Positions 46,685 through 56,005 of a stretch of DNA of 64,000 nt are shown here, one piece after another. Each line of letters starts with the position of its first letter. The stretch's first letter is position 1. The DNA comes from Verrucomicrobiota bacterium. GTDB lineage: Bacteria; Verrucomicrobiota; Verrucomicrobiae; Opitutales; CG1-02-43-26. The position numbers and the translations under genes were made by a program. The notes beneath the pieces were generated by a model. That model did not search any database. It saw nothing but the letters and a program-made list of their open reading frames with translations, and was not told the DNA's origin. The DNA is taken from NCBI GenBank assembly GCA_013289195.1, contig JABDAI010000001.1:23736-87735 (forward strand), read 5' to 3'.

Positions 46685-47038
46685 TTATAGGCTTAATGTT
46701 ATTCTAACCATAGTGCCATATAATATTACACCCTTTAATGTGATTTGTGCTTTCGAAGATTCATCCATGATTTGTACTGAACCTTTTTGTAGCAATTCAT
46801 TGAGTGGTATAGTACAGATTACCACATTTCCCTCATTGGGAAATATGCCATTTTCTCCTTTAGCTTTTACTACTTTTATAGGTGTATTCACTGGTACGTA
46901 TTCTTGAAATGTATTGGAGCTTTTAGTGTCTATAGCCCTAATTTCTCCGCCAGGGATATTTATAGAAAAACCATAGGGTGCTATCTCAGTCCATTTTCGA
47001 AAGTATTCTACAGTGTAATATAGTTGTTTAATCTCCAT
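46685..47038 (-). CDS. Small protein of unknown function (117 aa)
   Basis: Unrecognised. The sequence alternates hydrophobic and polar residues in a beta-rich way (APYGFSINIPGGEIRAI, PNEGNVVICTIPLNELL, KAQITLKGVILYGTMVRITL), suggesting a small beta-sandwich or barrel. No signal peptide or membrane segment. It is convergent with the SNF2 gene, 26 bp apart. The opposite-strand frame over 46677-46907 is shorter and less protein-like, so I favour this strand. Confidence 0.6.
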   Translation of the reverse strand: MEIKQLYYTVEYFRKWTEIAPYGFSINIPGGEIRAIDTKSSNTFQEYVPVNTPIKVVKAKGENGIFPNEGNVVICTIPLNELLQKGSVQIMDESSKAQITLKGVILYGTMVRITLSL

Positions 47039-47235
47039 TTTTTATCGGATTTTTTATTTCTTTATAATGAATTATTATGTTTAAGTAAATATATTTAAAT
47101 ATATGCTATATTATTAAAATTTTCAAACAAAGTTGCAATTTTATGAAGTGATCTGAGTTTTGGTGTTATTTACATGAAAAAAAATAAAAATTCAGTTGAC
47201 GTTATCGGTACGTTGAGTATCGTCATTCTATATTC

Positions 47236-47308
<73 letters not shown>

Positions 47309-47330
47309 CTTTTCTTTTTGTAGTTGGGTA

Positions 47331-47364
47331 AAAAAAAAGGCAGCCATTAAGACTGCTTTTTTTT
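47331..47364. terminator. Bidirectional terminator between tRNA-Phe and tRNA-Leu
   Basis: An A-run and GCAG (to 47343) pair with CTGC (47353-47356) and a run of eight T, around a nine-base loop. The T/A tracts flank the stem on both strands, as required to end both convergent tRNA transcripts. Confidence 0.7.
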
Positions 47365-47390
47365 CTGGAAAATATAGAACATAAATGAAT

Positions 47391-47477
47391 GGTGCCCAAG
47401 GGGGGACTTGAACCCCCACGACCTTACGATCAATGGATTTTAAGTCCACAGCGTCTACCATTCCGCCACCTGGGCAC
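47391..47477 (-). tRNA. tRNA-Leu (anticodon UAA)
   Basis: On the minus strand GTGCCCA pairs with TGGGCAC. GGTGGCGGAATGGTAGACGC is the typical Leu D-arm, TGGACTTAAAATCCA gives anticodon UAA, the long variable arm is TGATCGTAAGGTCGT, and the T-arm is GGGGGTTCAAGTCCCCC. CCA is not encoded. Confidence 0.95.
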
Positions 47478-47686
47478 AATTAAGGATAGGTAGAATATGA
47501 AAATACAAATTGCTTTTGGCAAGAAAAAAGTAATTTAAAATTTTAGAAATTTAGTCCGTTGATCTTATCGCAAAATACCAAAAGAAAAGTACGAGAATTA
47601 AATTTTGATAAAAAATATTTGATTTTTATACTATGATCTTTTAATGTCTTTTTATTGCCGTTTTTACGCATCAATATAATTTTTTT

Positions 47687-49402
47687 ATGAAAAAATGCTA
47701 TAATTTTAAGAGGGGCCTTTTTATTTTGATCAGTACTTTTGCTTACATAGTATATGCTCTGAACTTACATGCAACTTTTCCAGCAGTCTTTGAGTTGAGT
47801 GATCTTAATGGTACCAATGGTTTTATGATCAATGGTATTTACCAAAAGGATTTTGCTGGCTTTATTGTAAATGGAGCTGGAGATGTGAATGGAGATGGTA
47901 TAGATGATATGTTGATCACAGCTCCAGGATCTAATGCCTTTAAAGGACAAGGTTATTTACTATTTGGTAGCAATAAAGCTTGGTCTACAACTATTTACCT
48001 GGCTAATTTGAATGGTACTAATGGTTGTATTATTAATGGTATTAATGGCGTAGGTTGTATTACTGGAACAGGGGACATTAACGGAGACAATGTGGATGAT
48101 ATCCTTATTGGTGCTGACAAAGCCTATATTCTATTTGGCAGCAAACAAGAATGGCCTAGAAGAATTGATCTTGCAAATTTCAATAATAGTCTTGGTTTTA
48201 TTATTAATCTTCCTTCTAACCCTAATTATGAAATTGGAACTAACTATGAAATTGGATTATGCAAACGAGCAGGAGATATTAATGGAGATAATATAGATGA
48301 TATTTTGATTGGCGCTCCACGTGCCAATGACGATGTGGGGCAAAGTTTTGTAATTTTTGGTAGTAAACAGCAATGGCCTTTAATGTTTAATGTTAGTAAT
48401 CTGAATGGTACTGATGGTTTTACTATCAATGCTGTTGAGTCTGTCGGTGGTAGTGGGGAATTTACAAGCGGGGCGGGTGATGTTAACGGAGATAGTATAG
48501 ATGATATTTTAATAGGGACTGATCTTGCAAATCAAGTTTATGTTGTATTTGGCAGTAAGCAGCAATGGCCTGCAACAGTCAACATTGCCAACCTTAATGG
48601 CACTAATGGCTTTACAATCAATGGGTTTGGTTCGAATAGTACGGAGGGGCTTCGTGTTAGTAATGTAGGAGATGTGAATGGAGATAAGATAGATGATATC
48701 TTGATCGGAGCTCCTGAAGCTAATAACAATGTAGGTCAAAGTAATATAGTGTTTGGCCGTAAAGAGAATTGGCCTGCAATGATCAAGCTCTCTGATCTCG
48801 ATGGCACTAATGGTTTTTCTATTAATGGTAAAAATGGCCAAACGAATGCTGGTTATACAGTAAGTGGAACGGGAGATATTAATAAAGATGGTATCAATGA
48901 TATCTTGATTGGTAGTAGGATGATGACAATTTCAGAACGAGGTCAAAGCTATGTAATCTTTGGTAGTAAAGAACAATGGCCAGCGGCAGTTTATGTTGAA
49001 AGTCTCAATGGTCAAAATGGATTTATTATAAATAATGCAGGTTATAGCTCTGGTGCTATTTCTGTAGGAGGACCTGGAGATGTTAATGCAGATGGTATCA
49101 ACGATCTTATGATTGGCGTTTCACAGATGAATAGCGAGACAGGTCAAAGCTATGTGCTATTTGGGTGTTGTAAGGAAACACCTCCTGTACCTTCCAATAC
49201 TCCTTTTATTTTGGGATTGGGATTTGGTATAGGTGGTGGAGTATTGCTATTAGCAGGTGTCGGTTATGGTATTTATTATGGGTATCAGGTTTTTGCTTAC
49301 ATTCTATTTGTGCGTTTTTGTTGTGAATGTGTTACCGATACAATTTATCACGCTATTCCCGAAACAATTAATCGCGAAATTAATTACCACACTATACGAT
49401 AA
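47687..49402 (+). CDS. Exported FG-GAP (integrin-alpha-like) repeat protein with C-terminal membrane anchor (571 aa)
   Basis: N-terminal signal peptide (FKRGLFILISTFAYIVYALN). Seven FG-GAP repeats of about 65 residues follow, each with a strand block (LSDLNGTNGFMING) and a calcium-binding loop such as DVNGDGIDD or DINGDNIDD, then V-x-FGSKQQWP. They should fold into one seven-bladed beta-propeller that binds calcium. A transmembrane helix (FILGLGFGIGGGVLLLAGVG, ~510-530) lies after the propeller, then a short cytoplasmic tail. A surface adhesion role is typical but not proven. Internal repeats are similar in DNA sequence, so copy number may vary between strains. Confidence 0.87.
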   Translation: MKKCYNFKRGLFILISTFAYIVYALNLHATFPAVFELSDLNGTNGFMINGIYQKDFAGFIVNGAGDVNGDGIDDMLITAPGSNAFKGQGYLLFGSNKAWSTTIYLANLNGTNGCIINGINGVGCITGTGDINGDNVDDILIGADKAYILFGSKQEWPRRIDLANFNNSLGFIINLPSNPNYEIGTNYEIGLCKRAGDINGDNIDDILIGAPRANDDVGQSFVIFGSKQQWPLMFNVSNLNGTDGFTINAVESVGGSGEFTSGAGDVNGDSIDDILIGTDLANQVYVVFGSKQQWPATVNIANLNGTNGFTINGFGSNSTEGLRVSNVGDVNGDKIDDILIGAPEANNNVGQSNIVFGRKENWPAMIKLSDLDGTNGFSINGKNGQTNAGYTVSGTGDINKDGINDILIGSRMMTISERGQSYVIFGSKEQWPAAVYVESLNGQNGFIINNAGYSSGAISVGGPGDVNADGINDLMIGVSQMNSETGQSYVLFGCCKETPPVPSNTPFILGLGFGIGGGVLLLAGVGYGIYYGYQVFAYILFVRFCCECVTDTIYHAIPETINREINYHTIR

Positions 49403-49501
49403 GCTTAGTCTTGGCAGTCTAGGTGTCGAGGTTTTATCAGTTTTACCAAATAGATTATACTTGAGTGTAATGATAGGTTTGATTAGTTTTAAAAAATCAT
49501 T

Positions 49502-49939
49502 ATGGAACTCGCAGAAATATTTAATAAATTAGCAGAAAAAGAGGGATTCGAGCATGGAGAAGCGCAGGGTGACAAATCGATTAGTGAAGCAGAAAAAGCG
49601 TTGAATATAAGTTTTCCTGAAGAATATAAGCAGTTTTTAAGACGCTTTGGATATGCCAGCTGGAATGGAGGAAGGCTTTATGGAATTTCAAAAAATCTTC
49701 GCTCAAATATTGTTCATAAAAACAAATTAATTCGTGAAACTGTTTTCCAGCCGGAAGAGTATAGAAAATTGCCCGAGGATGCTTTTTTAATTGAGGATTA
49801 TGGAGATGCTTTTTTTATGCTTTTTGGTAATGACTCGAATCGAAAGGGGCAAGTGGGATTATATTTGAGTGAGAAATCCAGTTGGGAAGAAAAAAATTGG
49901 GCAAGTTTCAAAGTATTTTTAGAAGAATACTGTTTATGA
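49502..49939 (+). CDS. SMI1/KNR4 (SUKH) family protein (145 aa)
   Basis: The SUKH signature is visible: ISEAEKALNISFPEEYKQFL RRFGYASWNGG, and then the C-terminal YGDAFFMLFGNDSNRKGQVG LYL block. Bacterial SUKH proteins are frequently immunity proteins against polymorphic toxins; others have uncharacterised regulatory roles. No toxin gene is adjacent. Its stop overlaps the start of the GH3 gene (ATGA), so the two are co-translated. No export signal. Confidence 0.82.
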   Translation: MELAEIFNKLAEKEGFEHGEAQGDKSISEAEKALNISFPEEYKQFLRRFGYASWNGGRLYGISKNLRSNIVHKNKLIRETVFQPEEYRKLPEDAFLIEDYGDAFFMLFGNDSNRKGQVGLYLSEKSSWEEKNWASFKVFLEEYCL

Positions 49940-51081
49940 AAAGACTATTTGGCTGTTGTTTGATGGTGATGTCGGTGTCTGTGGCCGTATTGCTTTCACA
50001 AAATATTAAGGTAGAAGTGAATCAAGATTTGCGTGACAAGATAGGGGAAATGTTGATAGTTGGGTTTCATGAAAATCAGTTTAATCGAGATAGTTTAATT
50101 GCTCAGAACATTTCAACTTATCATGTTGGAGGAGTAATAATTTTTGCTGATAAAGAAGTTGAAGAAGGAAAATGGGAGATTCGAAATGTAATCAGTCCAG
50201 AACAATTGCGCACACTCATTGCACAGATCAAAGAATATAGCATCCAGTATAGGAAAAGAGCAGAAGGAGAACTTTTTGTAGGAATTGACCAAGAAGGAGG
50301 CTGGGTAAATCCCTTACCCAAGGAGCGCGGTTTTTTGCAAGAAGACATGAGTGCAAAAGAATTAGGGAAAATAAATTGTAGCGATTATACCTATTCTTAT
50401 GCGAGTAGGCTTGCTGAGTACTTGCAAGATTTGGGGGTAAATTTGAACTTTGCTCCTGTCGTCGATGTGGCAGTCAATGAAAATAATTTTATTTATGAAA
50501 GAGAACGCTGTTTTTCTAATAACCCGAGTCTTGTTTTTAAACAAGCGAAAGCTTTTGTAAAGGGTATGCATGGATGGGGATTAGTAACGTCTTTAAAACA
50601 TTTTCCAGGTCATGGAAGCAGCAATGGAGACACTCATAGAGGGATGGTGGATGTTACTGCAACTTGGGGTGATAGAGAACTTGAACCCTACAAACAATTC
50701 ATAGATGAGGATTATGATGATATGATTATGATCTCTCATGTAATCAATAAAGATTTGGATCCGAGTGCAGTTCCTGCGACATTTTCTGAAAAAATGGTAA
50801 CCAAACTCCTCCGTGAAGAAATGGGATTTCAAGGAGTAATAGTCTCAGATGATTTGTGCATGGGAGCTATTGCAAATGAATACAGTTTTGAGGATACGCT
50901 CAAAAGTACTATTAATGCTGGAATTAATATGTTAATCTTGGCAAATCATAGAAAAGATCAAACTAAGGAAGCGGTCGATATTATAGAAAAATTAGTGGCT
51001 TGTGGTGAGATTGATGATAAAAAAATAGAAGAGTCTTATAATAGGATTATCAATTTGAAGTTAAAGAGATCGAGGAAATAA
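49936..51081 (+). CDS. Exported glycoside hydrolase family 3, beta-N-acetylhexosaminidase-like (381 aa)
   Basis: The NagZ-type pattern is clear: LIVGFHENQF, FVGIDQEGGWVNPL, GVNLNFAPVVDV, SLKHFPGHGSSNGDTHRGM (catalytic His/Asp dyad loop) and GVIVSDDLCMGAI with the nucleophilic Asp. These enzymes remove N-acetylglucosamine from peptidoglycan fragments or chitin oligomers. The start at 49936 overlaps the SUKH stop by ATGA and yields a signal-like N-terminus (LFGCCLMVMSVSVAVLLSQN); a longer frame from 49882 is a less likely start. Cytosolic NagZ lacks such a leader, so this may act in the periplasm. Confidence 0.85.
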   Translation: MKRLFGCCLMVMSVSVAVLLSQNIKVEVNQDLRDKIGEMLIVGFHENQFNRDSLIAQNISTYHVGGVIIFADKEVEEGKWEIRNVISPEQLRTLIAQIKEYSIQYRKRAEGELFVGIDQEGGWVNPLPKERGFLQEDMSAKELGKINCSDYTYSYASRLAEYLQDLGVNLNFAPVVDVAVNENNFIYERERCFSNNPSLVFKQAKAFVKGMHGWGLVTSLKHFPGHGSSNGDTHRGMVDVTATWGDRELEPYKQFIDEDYDDMIMISHVINKDLDPSAVPATFSEKMVTKLLREEMGFQGVIVSDDLCMGAIANEYSFEDTLKSTINAGINMLILANHRKDQTKEAVDIIEKLVACGEIDDKKIEESYNRIINLKLKRSRK

Positions 51082-51241
51082 AAAAGGAACTCGAAATAGG
51101 ATTAAGTTTAGTCGAGTACTCATAAATTTAAAATTTTAATGTGTTGCCCCGTGAAAAAATGAATTGTGAGTGAAAAAGCTTGTATTCAAGAAAAACAAAC
51201 GGTAGAAATTCCCTTTACTTAAAAAATTTAAACACTTCATT

Positions 51242-51835
51242 ATGGAAAAAAAGACTGTACAGCATGAATCTTCTGGGGGTTATCACTTTAGTTTTGGAAG
51301 AGCAATAGTTGGTGGATTTTTTGCAACTTTGCTTTTAGAAATTTTAATTTATTTACAGGGACAAAATCCAGCATTGACGCTTGGGGGAATGATATTGGGT
51401 CCAGAGGCCAATATGTCCTATATCTATGCGGTTGGAGGAGGATTTTGTTTATTGGTGGGTATTGTTTATGCTCTATTATATGCTTTGATATTGGCTCCCA
51501 TGAGGTTTATTTCTGATTTCATACAAGGAATTCTTCTTGCTGCAATTTTGACGGCAATTGCGATTTTTATGTTCCCAAAAATGCAAAGTATATTTGATAC
51601 GGTGCTAGGAAAACATACGGAAGTTGAAGCTCAATCTGTAGCCAAAGCTCCTGAAGAACCTGAAAAAGGTACTGAAGTGGCTACGACTAAAGAAGTAGTT
51701 CAAAATAAAGATGAGGGTCAGAGTAACCTCGATAAAGAGGATAACAAAAAGCAGCTTCTTAATAATTTTATGAATCATTTGATTTATGCTTTCGCTTTAA
51801 TAGTGATTTATAGACAATCTAGGAAATTGATTTGA
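51242..51835 (+). CDS. Small membrane protein of unknown function (197 aa)
   Basis: Three hydrophobic segments near residues 22-40 (IVGGFFATLLLEILIYL), 58-88 (YAVGGGFCLLVGIVYALLYA) and 98-113 (GILLAAILTAIAIFMF), then a hydrophilic Glu/Lys-rich region (~125-175) and a final hydrophobic stretch (LIYAFALIVIYR). No family recognised. It overlaps the downstream recombinase start by four bases, suggesting co-transcription. Confidence 0.7.
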   Translation: MEKKTVQHESSGGYHFSFGRAIVGGFFATLLLEILIYLQGQNPALTLGGMILGPEANMSYIYAVGGGFCLLVGIVYALLYALILAPMRFISDFIQGILLAAILTAIAIFMFPKMQSIFDTVLGKHTEVEAQSVAKAPEEPEKGTEVATTKEVVQNKDEGQSNLDKEDNKKQLLNNFMNHLIYAFALIVIYRQSRKLI

Positions 51836-52749
51836 AGATATCCGGCATCAGTATACCGATTGATAAATTTTTGGATCATTTAAGTTCTGAACGGCATTTA
51901 TCGAAATATACATGCAGGAATTATGGGCAGGCAATCACTACGTTTTTCAAATGGTTGAAAGAGCGTGAAAAATGGTCTGGTGATTTGAAAGCTGTAACAA
52001 AAATGCAAATTAAGGGGTTTGTTATAGAATTTCAGCATACGCATAGTCGGCGTACTTTGCATAATTGGTGTTCTGGGCTCAAAACATTTTTTAATTATTT
52101 AATCAAATTTAAGTATATTGATAATAATCCTTGGGGAGGAGTTGTATTGCCAAAATTGGCTAAGCCTTTGCCTATTTTTTTGACTGAAAAACAGATGGTA
52201 CGGTTATTACAAAGTCCTATAGGGTTGATTGAAGAAAAAATAAATGAGCCTTTTCAGGGATGGAGGGATAGATTGATTTTGGAATTACTTTATGGAGGAG
52301 GAATAAGAGTAAGTGAATTGGTGGGGCTAAATTATGGGGATATTGATTGGAGTAGTGGCGTTGCTACTGTAATGGGGAAAGGTTCAAAGCAAAGGAAATG
52401 TCCATTGGGGGAAGTGGGGTTAATGTGTTTAAAAAAATTTCGCGATGAGTTTGCGGTTGATATTAGTCGAGAAGCTCCAATTGTTCTGAATAATCGAAAA
52501 GGAAGACTATCGGTAAGGCAGGTGCAACTGATTTTGAAGAAATATTTGGCTTTGGCAGAATTACCGATGGATATTACACCGCATAAAATACGGCATTCTT
52601 ATGCGACGCATTTGTTGAATGAAGGAGCGAATTTAAGAATTGTGAAAGAACTTTTAGGACATGTGAGTTTATCGACTACGCAGATTTATACGCATGTGGA
52701 TTTTAAACGATTAAAAGAAGTTCATCAATGGGCTCATCCTAGGGGGTGA
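51832..52749 (+). CDS. Tyrosine recombinase, XerC/XerD type (305 aa)
   Basis: N-terminal SAM-like DNA-binding domain (FLDHLSSERHLSKYTCRNYGQAI), then the catalytic domain with Arg in YGGGIRVSELVGL, Lys in VMGKGSKQRKCP, HKIRHSYATHLL (His-x-x-Arg), LGHVSLSTTQIYTH (His and nucleophile Tyr). Length is normal for the chromosome-dimer resolvases XerC and XerD; a second one is not in the window, so which it is stays open. The start is TTG 51832, overlapping the upstream stop. Its 3' end overlaps rsfS by 11 bp on the other strand. Confidence 0.9.
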   Translation: MKISGISIPIDKFLDHLSSERHLSKYTCRNYGQAITTFFKWLKEREKWSGDLKAVTKMQIKGFVIEFQHTHSRRTLHNWCSGLKTFFNYLIKFKYIDNNPWGGVVLPKLAKPLPIFLTEKQMVRLLQSPIGLIEEKINEPFQGWRDRLILELLYGGGIRVSELVGLNYGDIDWSSGVATVMGKGSKQRKCPLGEVGLMCLKKFRDEFAVDISREAPIVLNNRKGRLSVRQVQLILKKYLALAELPMDITPHKIRHSYATHLLNEGANLRIVKELLGHVSLSTTQIYTHVDFKRLKEVHQWAHPRG

Positions 52750-53116
52750 GGGGAGGAATCTGATTGATGTCGACAACTTCGGCGTCTTTCCAGAGATTTT
52801 CTAGACCGTAGAATTCACGTTGCTCTCCGAGAAAGAGATGGACCATAAAGTCGAAACCGTCGATGACTACCCAGCCACTATCGGGAGCATAATTGACTCT
52901 TATATTTTTGAGTTCTAGTTCATGGAGATTTTTTTCTAAGGCGTTTTTTAGGGCTCGCAGGTGAGGATCCGACGTGCCGGTGGCGATTATAAAGTAATCG
53001 GTGATGTTTGACTTTCCAATAAGTTTTAGGACTTTGATGTCGATTGCTTTTTTATCATCGAGAGTATTATAGCAGTGTTTGATGATTGATAGTGTTTTTT
53101 TAAGATTTGGATTCAT
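52739..53116 (-). CDS. rsfS: Ribosomal silencing factor RsfS (125 aa)
   Basis: It binds ribosomal protein uL14 and blocks subunit joining in starved cells. DIKVLKLIGKSNITDYFIIA TGTSDPHLRAL is the family's core, and DSGWVVIDGFDFMVHLF with REFYGLENLWKDAEVV completes it. It overlaps nadD by 17 bp, the usual nadD-rsfS pairing. Confidence 0.94.
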   Translation of the reverse strand: MNPNLKKTLSIIKHCYNTLDDKKAIDIKVLKLIGKSNITDYFIIATGTSDPHLRALKNALEKNLHELELKNIRVNYAPDSGWVVIDGFDFMVHLFLGEQREFYGLENLWKDAEVVDINQIPPLTP

Positions 53117-53696
53117 AGAGTTTATTTATGAGAATATAATTTTTGACTTCTAGTGGAACAAAATTATCGATGGGTTGATGGTTTTCAATGGCTTGACGAA
53201 TTTCTGAAGAGCTTATTGGGCAAAGAGGGTTATGAATGACGTGGAGTTTTAGATTTGGTAGGGAGTCGAGTGAGGTTAGAGAAGTTTGTGATGGTGCGCG
53301 TTGGACGACTATAAATTCTATTAATTGGGTGAGTTGATCGATATTTTTCCATTTAGGAAGAGAGGATAGCAAATCTGAACCTATTATCCAATAGAAATTT
53401 GTATCTGGCCAATGTTTTTTCAATAGCACTGCGGTATCTATAGTATAGCTTGTGCCACTGCGGAGAATTTCCCAATCGAGGACTTCGAATTTTGGCTGAT
53501 TTTTTATAGCTAATTCAATCATTCTATATCTCGAAGAAGCGGGAGCACAGGGAGAGTGACCTTTGAGTGGAGATTGGGCTGTGGGCATGAAAAACACTAG
53601 GTCCAGCCCGAATTGGAGTATCGAATCTTGTGCGATTGCGATATGCCCGTAATGTATAGGGTCAAAGCTGCCCCCTAATATGCCTATTTTTTTCAT
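53100..53696 (-). CDS. nadD: Nicotinate-nucleotide adenylyltransferase (198 aa)
   Basis: It adenylates nicotinate mononucleotide in NAD synthesis. The nucleotidyltransferase motif GGSFDPIHYGHIAIA opens the protein, followed by PLKGHSPCA, WIIGSDLLSSLPKW and near the C-terminus PISSSEIRQAI. It starts one base after the comM stop and leads into rsfS. Confidence 0.95.
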   Translation of the reverse strand: MKKIGILGGSFDPIHYGHIAIAQDSILQFGLDLVFFMPTAQSPLKGHSPCAPASSRYRMIELAIKNQPKFEVLDWEILRSGTSYTIDTAVLLKKHWPDTNFYWIIGSDLLSSLPKWKNIDQLTQLIEFIVVQRAPSQTSLTSLDSLPNLKLHVIHNPLCPISSSEIRQAIENHQPIDNFVPLEVKNYILINKLYESKS

Positions 53697-53697
53697 T

Positions 53698-55224
53698 TTA
53701 ATAGAAAGTATTGCGGTCTAAGGTTCGGTATTGGATGGCTTCCAATAGGTGAGCTGTTTGAATATCAGGAGAGTGTTCGAGATCAGCAATGGTTCTGGAG
53801 ACTTTTAGTATGCGGTCGTAAGCTCGTGCTGAGAGATTGAGTTGTTCCATGGCTTGTTGTAAAATTTGGCATTGTTCTGCAGTCGTCTGGCAGTGTGTCC
53901 TGATTTGTTTATTGCTCATTCTTGCATTGCAAGTATTGATGCGGTTATGTTGAATTTTTCGGGCTGAAGCTATTCGTGACGAAATGGTTTGAGAGCTTTC
54001 GCCCAGAGATTGGGATTGAAGTTCGTCGATGGGAAGGGAGTGAGCTTCTATATGAATATCTATTCTATCAAGAAGAGGGCCACTGAGACGATTGCGGTAT
54101 CGCTCGATTTGAGGGACGGTGCATCGGCATTCACGTTTTTTATCGCCAAGATAGCCGCAAGGGCAGGGATTCATTGCGGTTACAAGGATGAAAGAGGAAG
54201 GGAGGGTGATTTTTCCTGCGCTTCGGGAAATGGTGACGTTACCGTCTTCGAGAGGTTGGCGTAGAACTTCTAGCGCGGAACGTTTGAATTCTGGAAGCTC
54301 ATCCATGAAAAGGACTCCATTATGCGCAAGAGAAATTTCTCCTGGACCGGGTATGCTGCCGCCACCCAAGAGCCCGACGTCGCTTATGGTATGGTGGGGC
54401 GAGCGAAAGGGACGTTGAAAGCAGCGATTTTCGTTAGAAAGAGTGATACCTGCGGCAGACTGAATGCTGAGAATTTCAAGGAACTCTTCGAGAGTGGGAG
54501 GAGGCATGATGGAGGGTATTCTTTTAGCGATCATAGATTTTCCTGATCCGGGAGGGCCGATCATGAGGAGGTTATGTCCTCCGGCGACGGCGACTTCTAC
54601 GGCACGTCGCAGAGCCTTTTGTCCTTTAATTTCGGAAAAATCCAGAAGATTATGGTCTCTAGGGTGCTGAGCAAAAGGGCTTGCATTTGATGGTAGTGGA
54701 GGGATAGTAATTTGTCCAGCAATGAAGCGGACGGCTTGATCTAAAGAATCGATTGGAAAGACTGAGATGCCTTCTACCAGTGCGGCTTCCTCTGCGGATT
54801 TCTTTGGAAGAAGCACACCTGCTTTACCTTCTTTTTTTGCAAGCAGGGCTAGCGCTAGGGCTCCTTTAATATCGCGAGTTTTCCCAGAAAGGCTGAGTTC
54901 CCCTGCGATAACGTAGTCGTTCAGGCTATCTATTGGAATTTGTCTTGTTGCTGCTAGTATGCCTAGAGCAATAGGGAGATCGTATAATGGACCTTCTTTA
55001 CGGATATCACCTGGAGCGAGGTTAATTGTAGTGCGTGTTGCAGGGATACGAAATCCACAATTCATCAGCGCCGAGAATACGCGGTCCTGGGATTCTTTAA
55101 CTGCGGCATCTGGTAGCCCTACTAAGATAAAGCGAAGTTCACCTGCTTCTCCTGTATTCACTTCTACTTGAATTGGGAGGGCCTGAATACCCAATAATGA
55201 ACCTGATGAAACTACTGCAAGCAT
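53698..55224 (-). CDS. comM: ComM/YifB family Mg-chelatase-like AAA+ ATPase (508 aa)
   Basis: An N-terminal Lon-protease-like domain ([22 protein letters not shown]) is followed by the Mg-chelatase AAA+ module: Walker [14 protein letters not shown], Walker [12 protein letters not shown], sensor [12 protein letters not shown] with a Cys-rich loop ([15 protein letters not shown]) and the C-terminal helix bundle. ComM promotes branch migration during natural transformation in Vibrio; the same role is likely here. First gene of the comM-nadD-rsfS unit. Confidence 0.93.
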   Translation of the reverse strand: MLAVVSSGSLLGIQALPIQVEVNTGEAGELRFILVGLPDAAVKESQDRVFSALMNCGFRIPATRTTINLAPGDIRKEGPLYDLPIALGILAATRQIPIDSLNDYVIAGELSLSGKTRDIKGALALALLAKKEGKAGVLLPKKSAEEAALVEGISVFPIDSLDQAVRFIAGQITIPPLPSNASPFAQHPRDHNLLDFSEIKGQKALRRAVEVAVAGGHNLLMIGPPGSGKSMIAKRIPSIMPPPTLEEFLEILSIQSAAGITLSNENRCFQRPFRSPHHTISDVGLLGGGSIPGPGEISLAHNGVLFMDELPEFKRSALEVLRQPLEDGNVTISRSAGKITLPSSFILVTAMNPCPCGYLGDKKRECRCTVPQIERYRNRLSGPLLDRIDIHIEAHSLPIDELQSQSLGESSQTISSRIASARKIQHNRINTCNARMSNKQIRTHCQTTAEQCQILQQAMEQLNLSARAYDRILKVSRTIADLEHSPDIQTAHLLEAIQYRTLDRNTFY

Positions 55225-55355
55225 TTTGATGAAAATTGATAGATTGTATTAGTTTGCTCATTAAATGAGCTTGTTTATGTGAAAGTATTTTCACTGTATT
55301 GTCAATACTAGAGAAGACAGATACAATTTTTTTCAGCAACTTGCAAATACATTAA

Positions 55356-55730
55356 CTAATGTGAACTATAATTTCTTGCTGTCATGATCTTTACAATGAT
55401 GTCTGACACTAATTCATATTTTTCTCGGAATCTTTTTAAATCATGGATTAAATTCTATCCAGACGTAACGGTTCGATAAAAATTTCGATAAAGTTCGATA
55501 ACCTTTTCATCATCTGTTTCATACATATTCAAACCATTACTTATAATTAAACCATATTTTGAATCGATTTGAAAAACAGATTAATATTTTATTTTTTTTA
55601 TTCTTATATTTACTATACTAATAATTCCAACAATTGGATTAGTATAAAAGCTCGTTTTAGCAAGTCCGAACGCAACTCCACTACTAAATACAACCACAGC
55701 AATATCTTGCGCTAATCTTCGATAGGTTGC
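55356..55730 (-). pseudogene. Decayed membrane-protein gene with in-frame stops
   Basis: On the minus strand one frame reads ATYRRLAQDIAVVVFSSGVA FGLAKTSFYTNPIVGII (two hydrophobic stretches), a TAA, then IDSKYGLIISNGLNMYETDD EKVIEL, a TAG, and DLKRFREKYELVSDIIV before the final TAG. Staying in one frame with protein-like composition through two stops implies recent inactivation. The 5' end is cut off by a MITE terminal repeat. No family recognised. Confidence 0.6.
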
Positions 55731-55760
55731 TAATACCATTTCCCAAATTAAAATGGTATA
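55731..55760. mobile_element. MITE terminal-repeat remnant C
   Basis: TAATACCATTTCCCAAATTA plus AAATGGTATA is a self-closing palindrome made of the variant terminal repeat seen in copy B. It truncates the pseudogene on its left. The following 55761-56005 (245 bases) hold no feature that I can identify. Confidence 0.55.
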
Positions 55761-56005
55761 AGTTATAGTTTATTAGACAATGTATTCATATTTTAATTAT
55801 GAGATTATTAAGTTTTTTGTCAGTCAGTATACTTCTTTTCTAGAGACAGTTGTTCTATAGAAAGCCATCAGCGGTCGGCTTCCTCAATTTTTTGTTCCCT
55901 AATCTAAAAGTAATAGAAAAAAAGCTTTACCAAGTCGTAATTTTGTTTAATAGTTTCAAACTATAAAACAAAAGAAGTTAAAAATTTCTTCAACTGTTAA
56001 AAAAT

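Noticed and set aside
48509..48841. Antisense frames across the FG-GAP gene
   Set aside because: They arise from the regular repeat pattern of the FG-GAP coding sequence.
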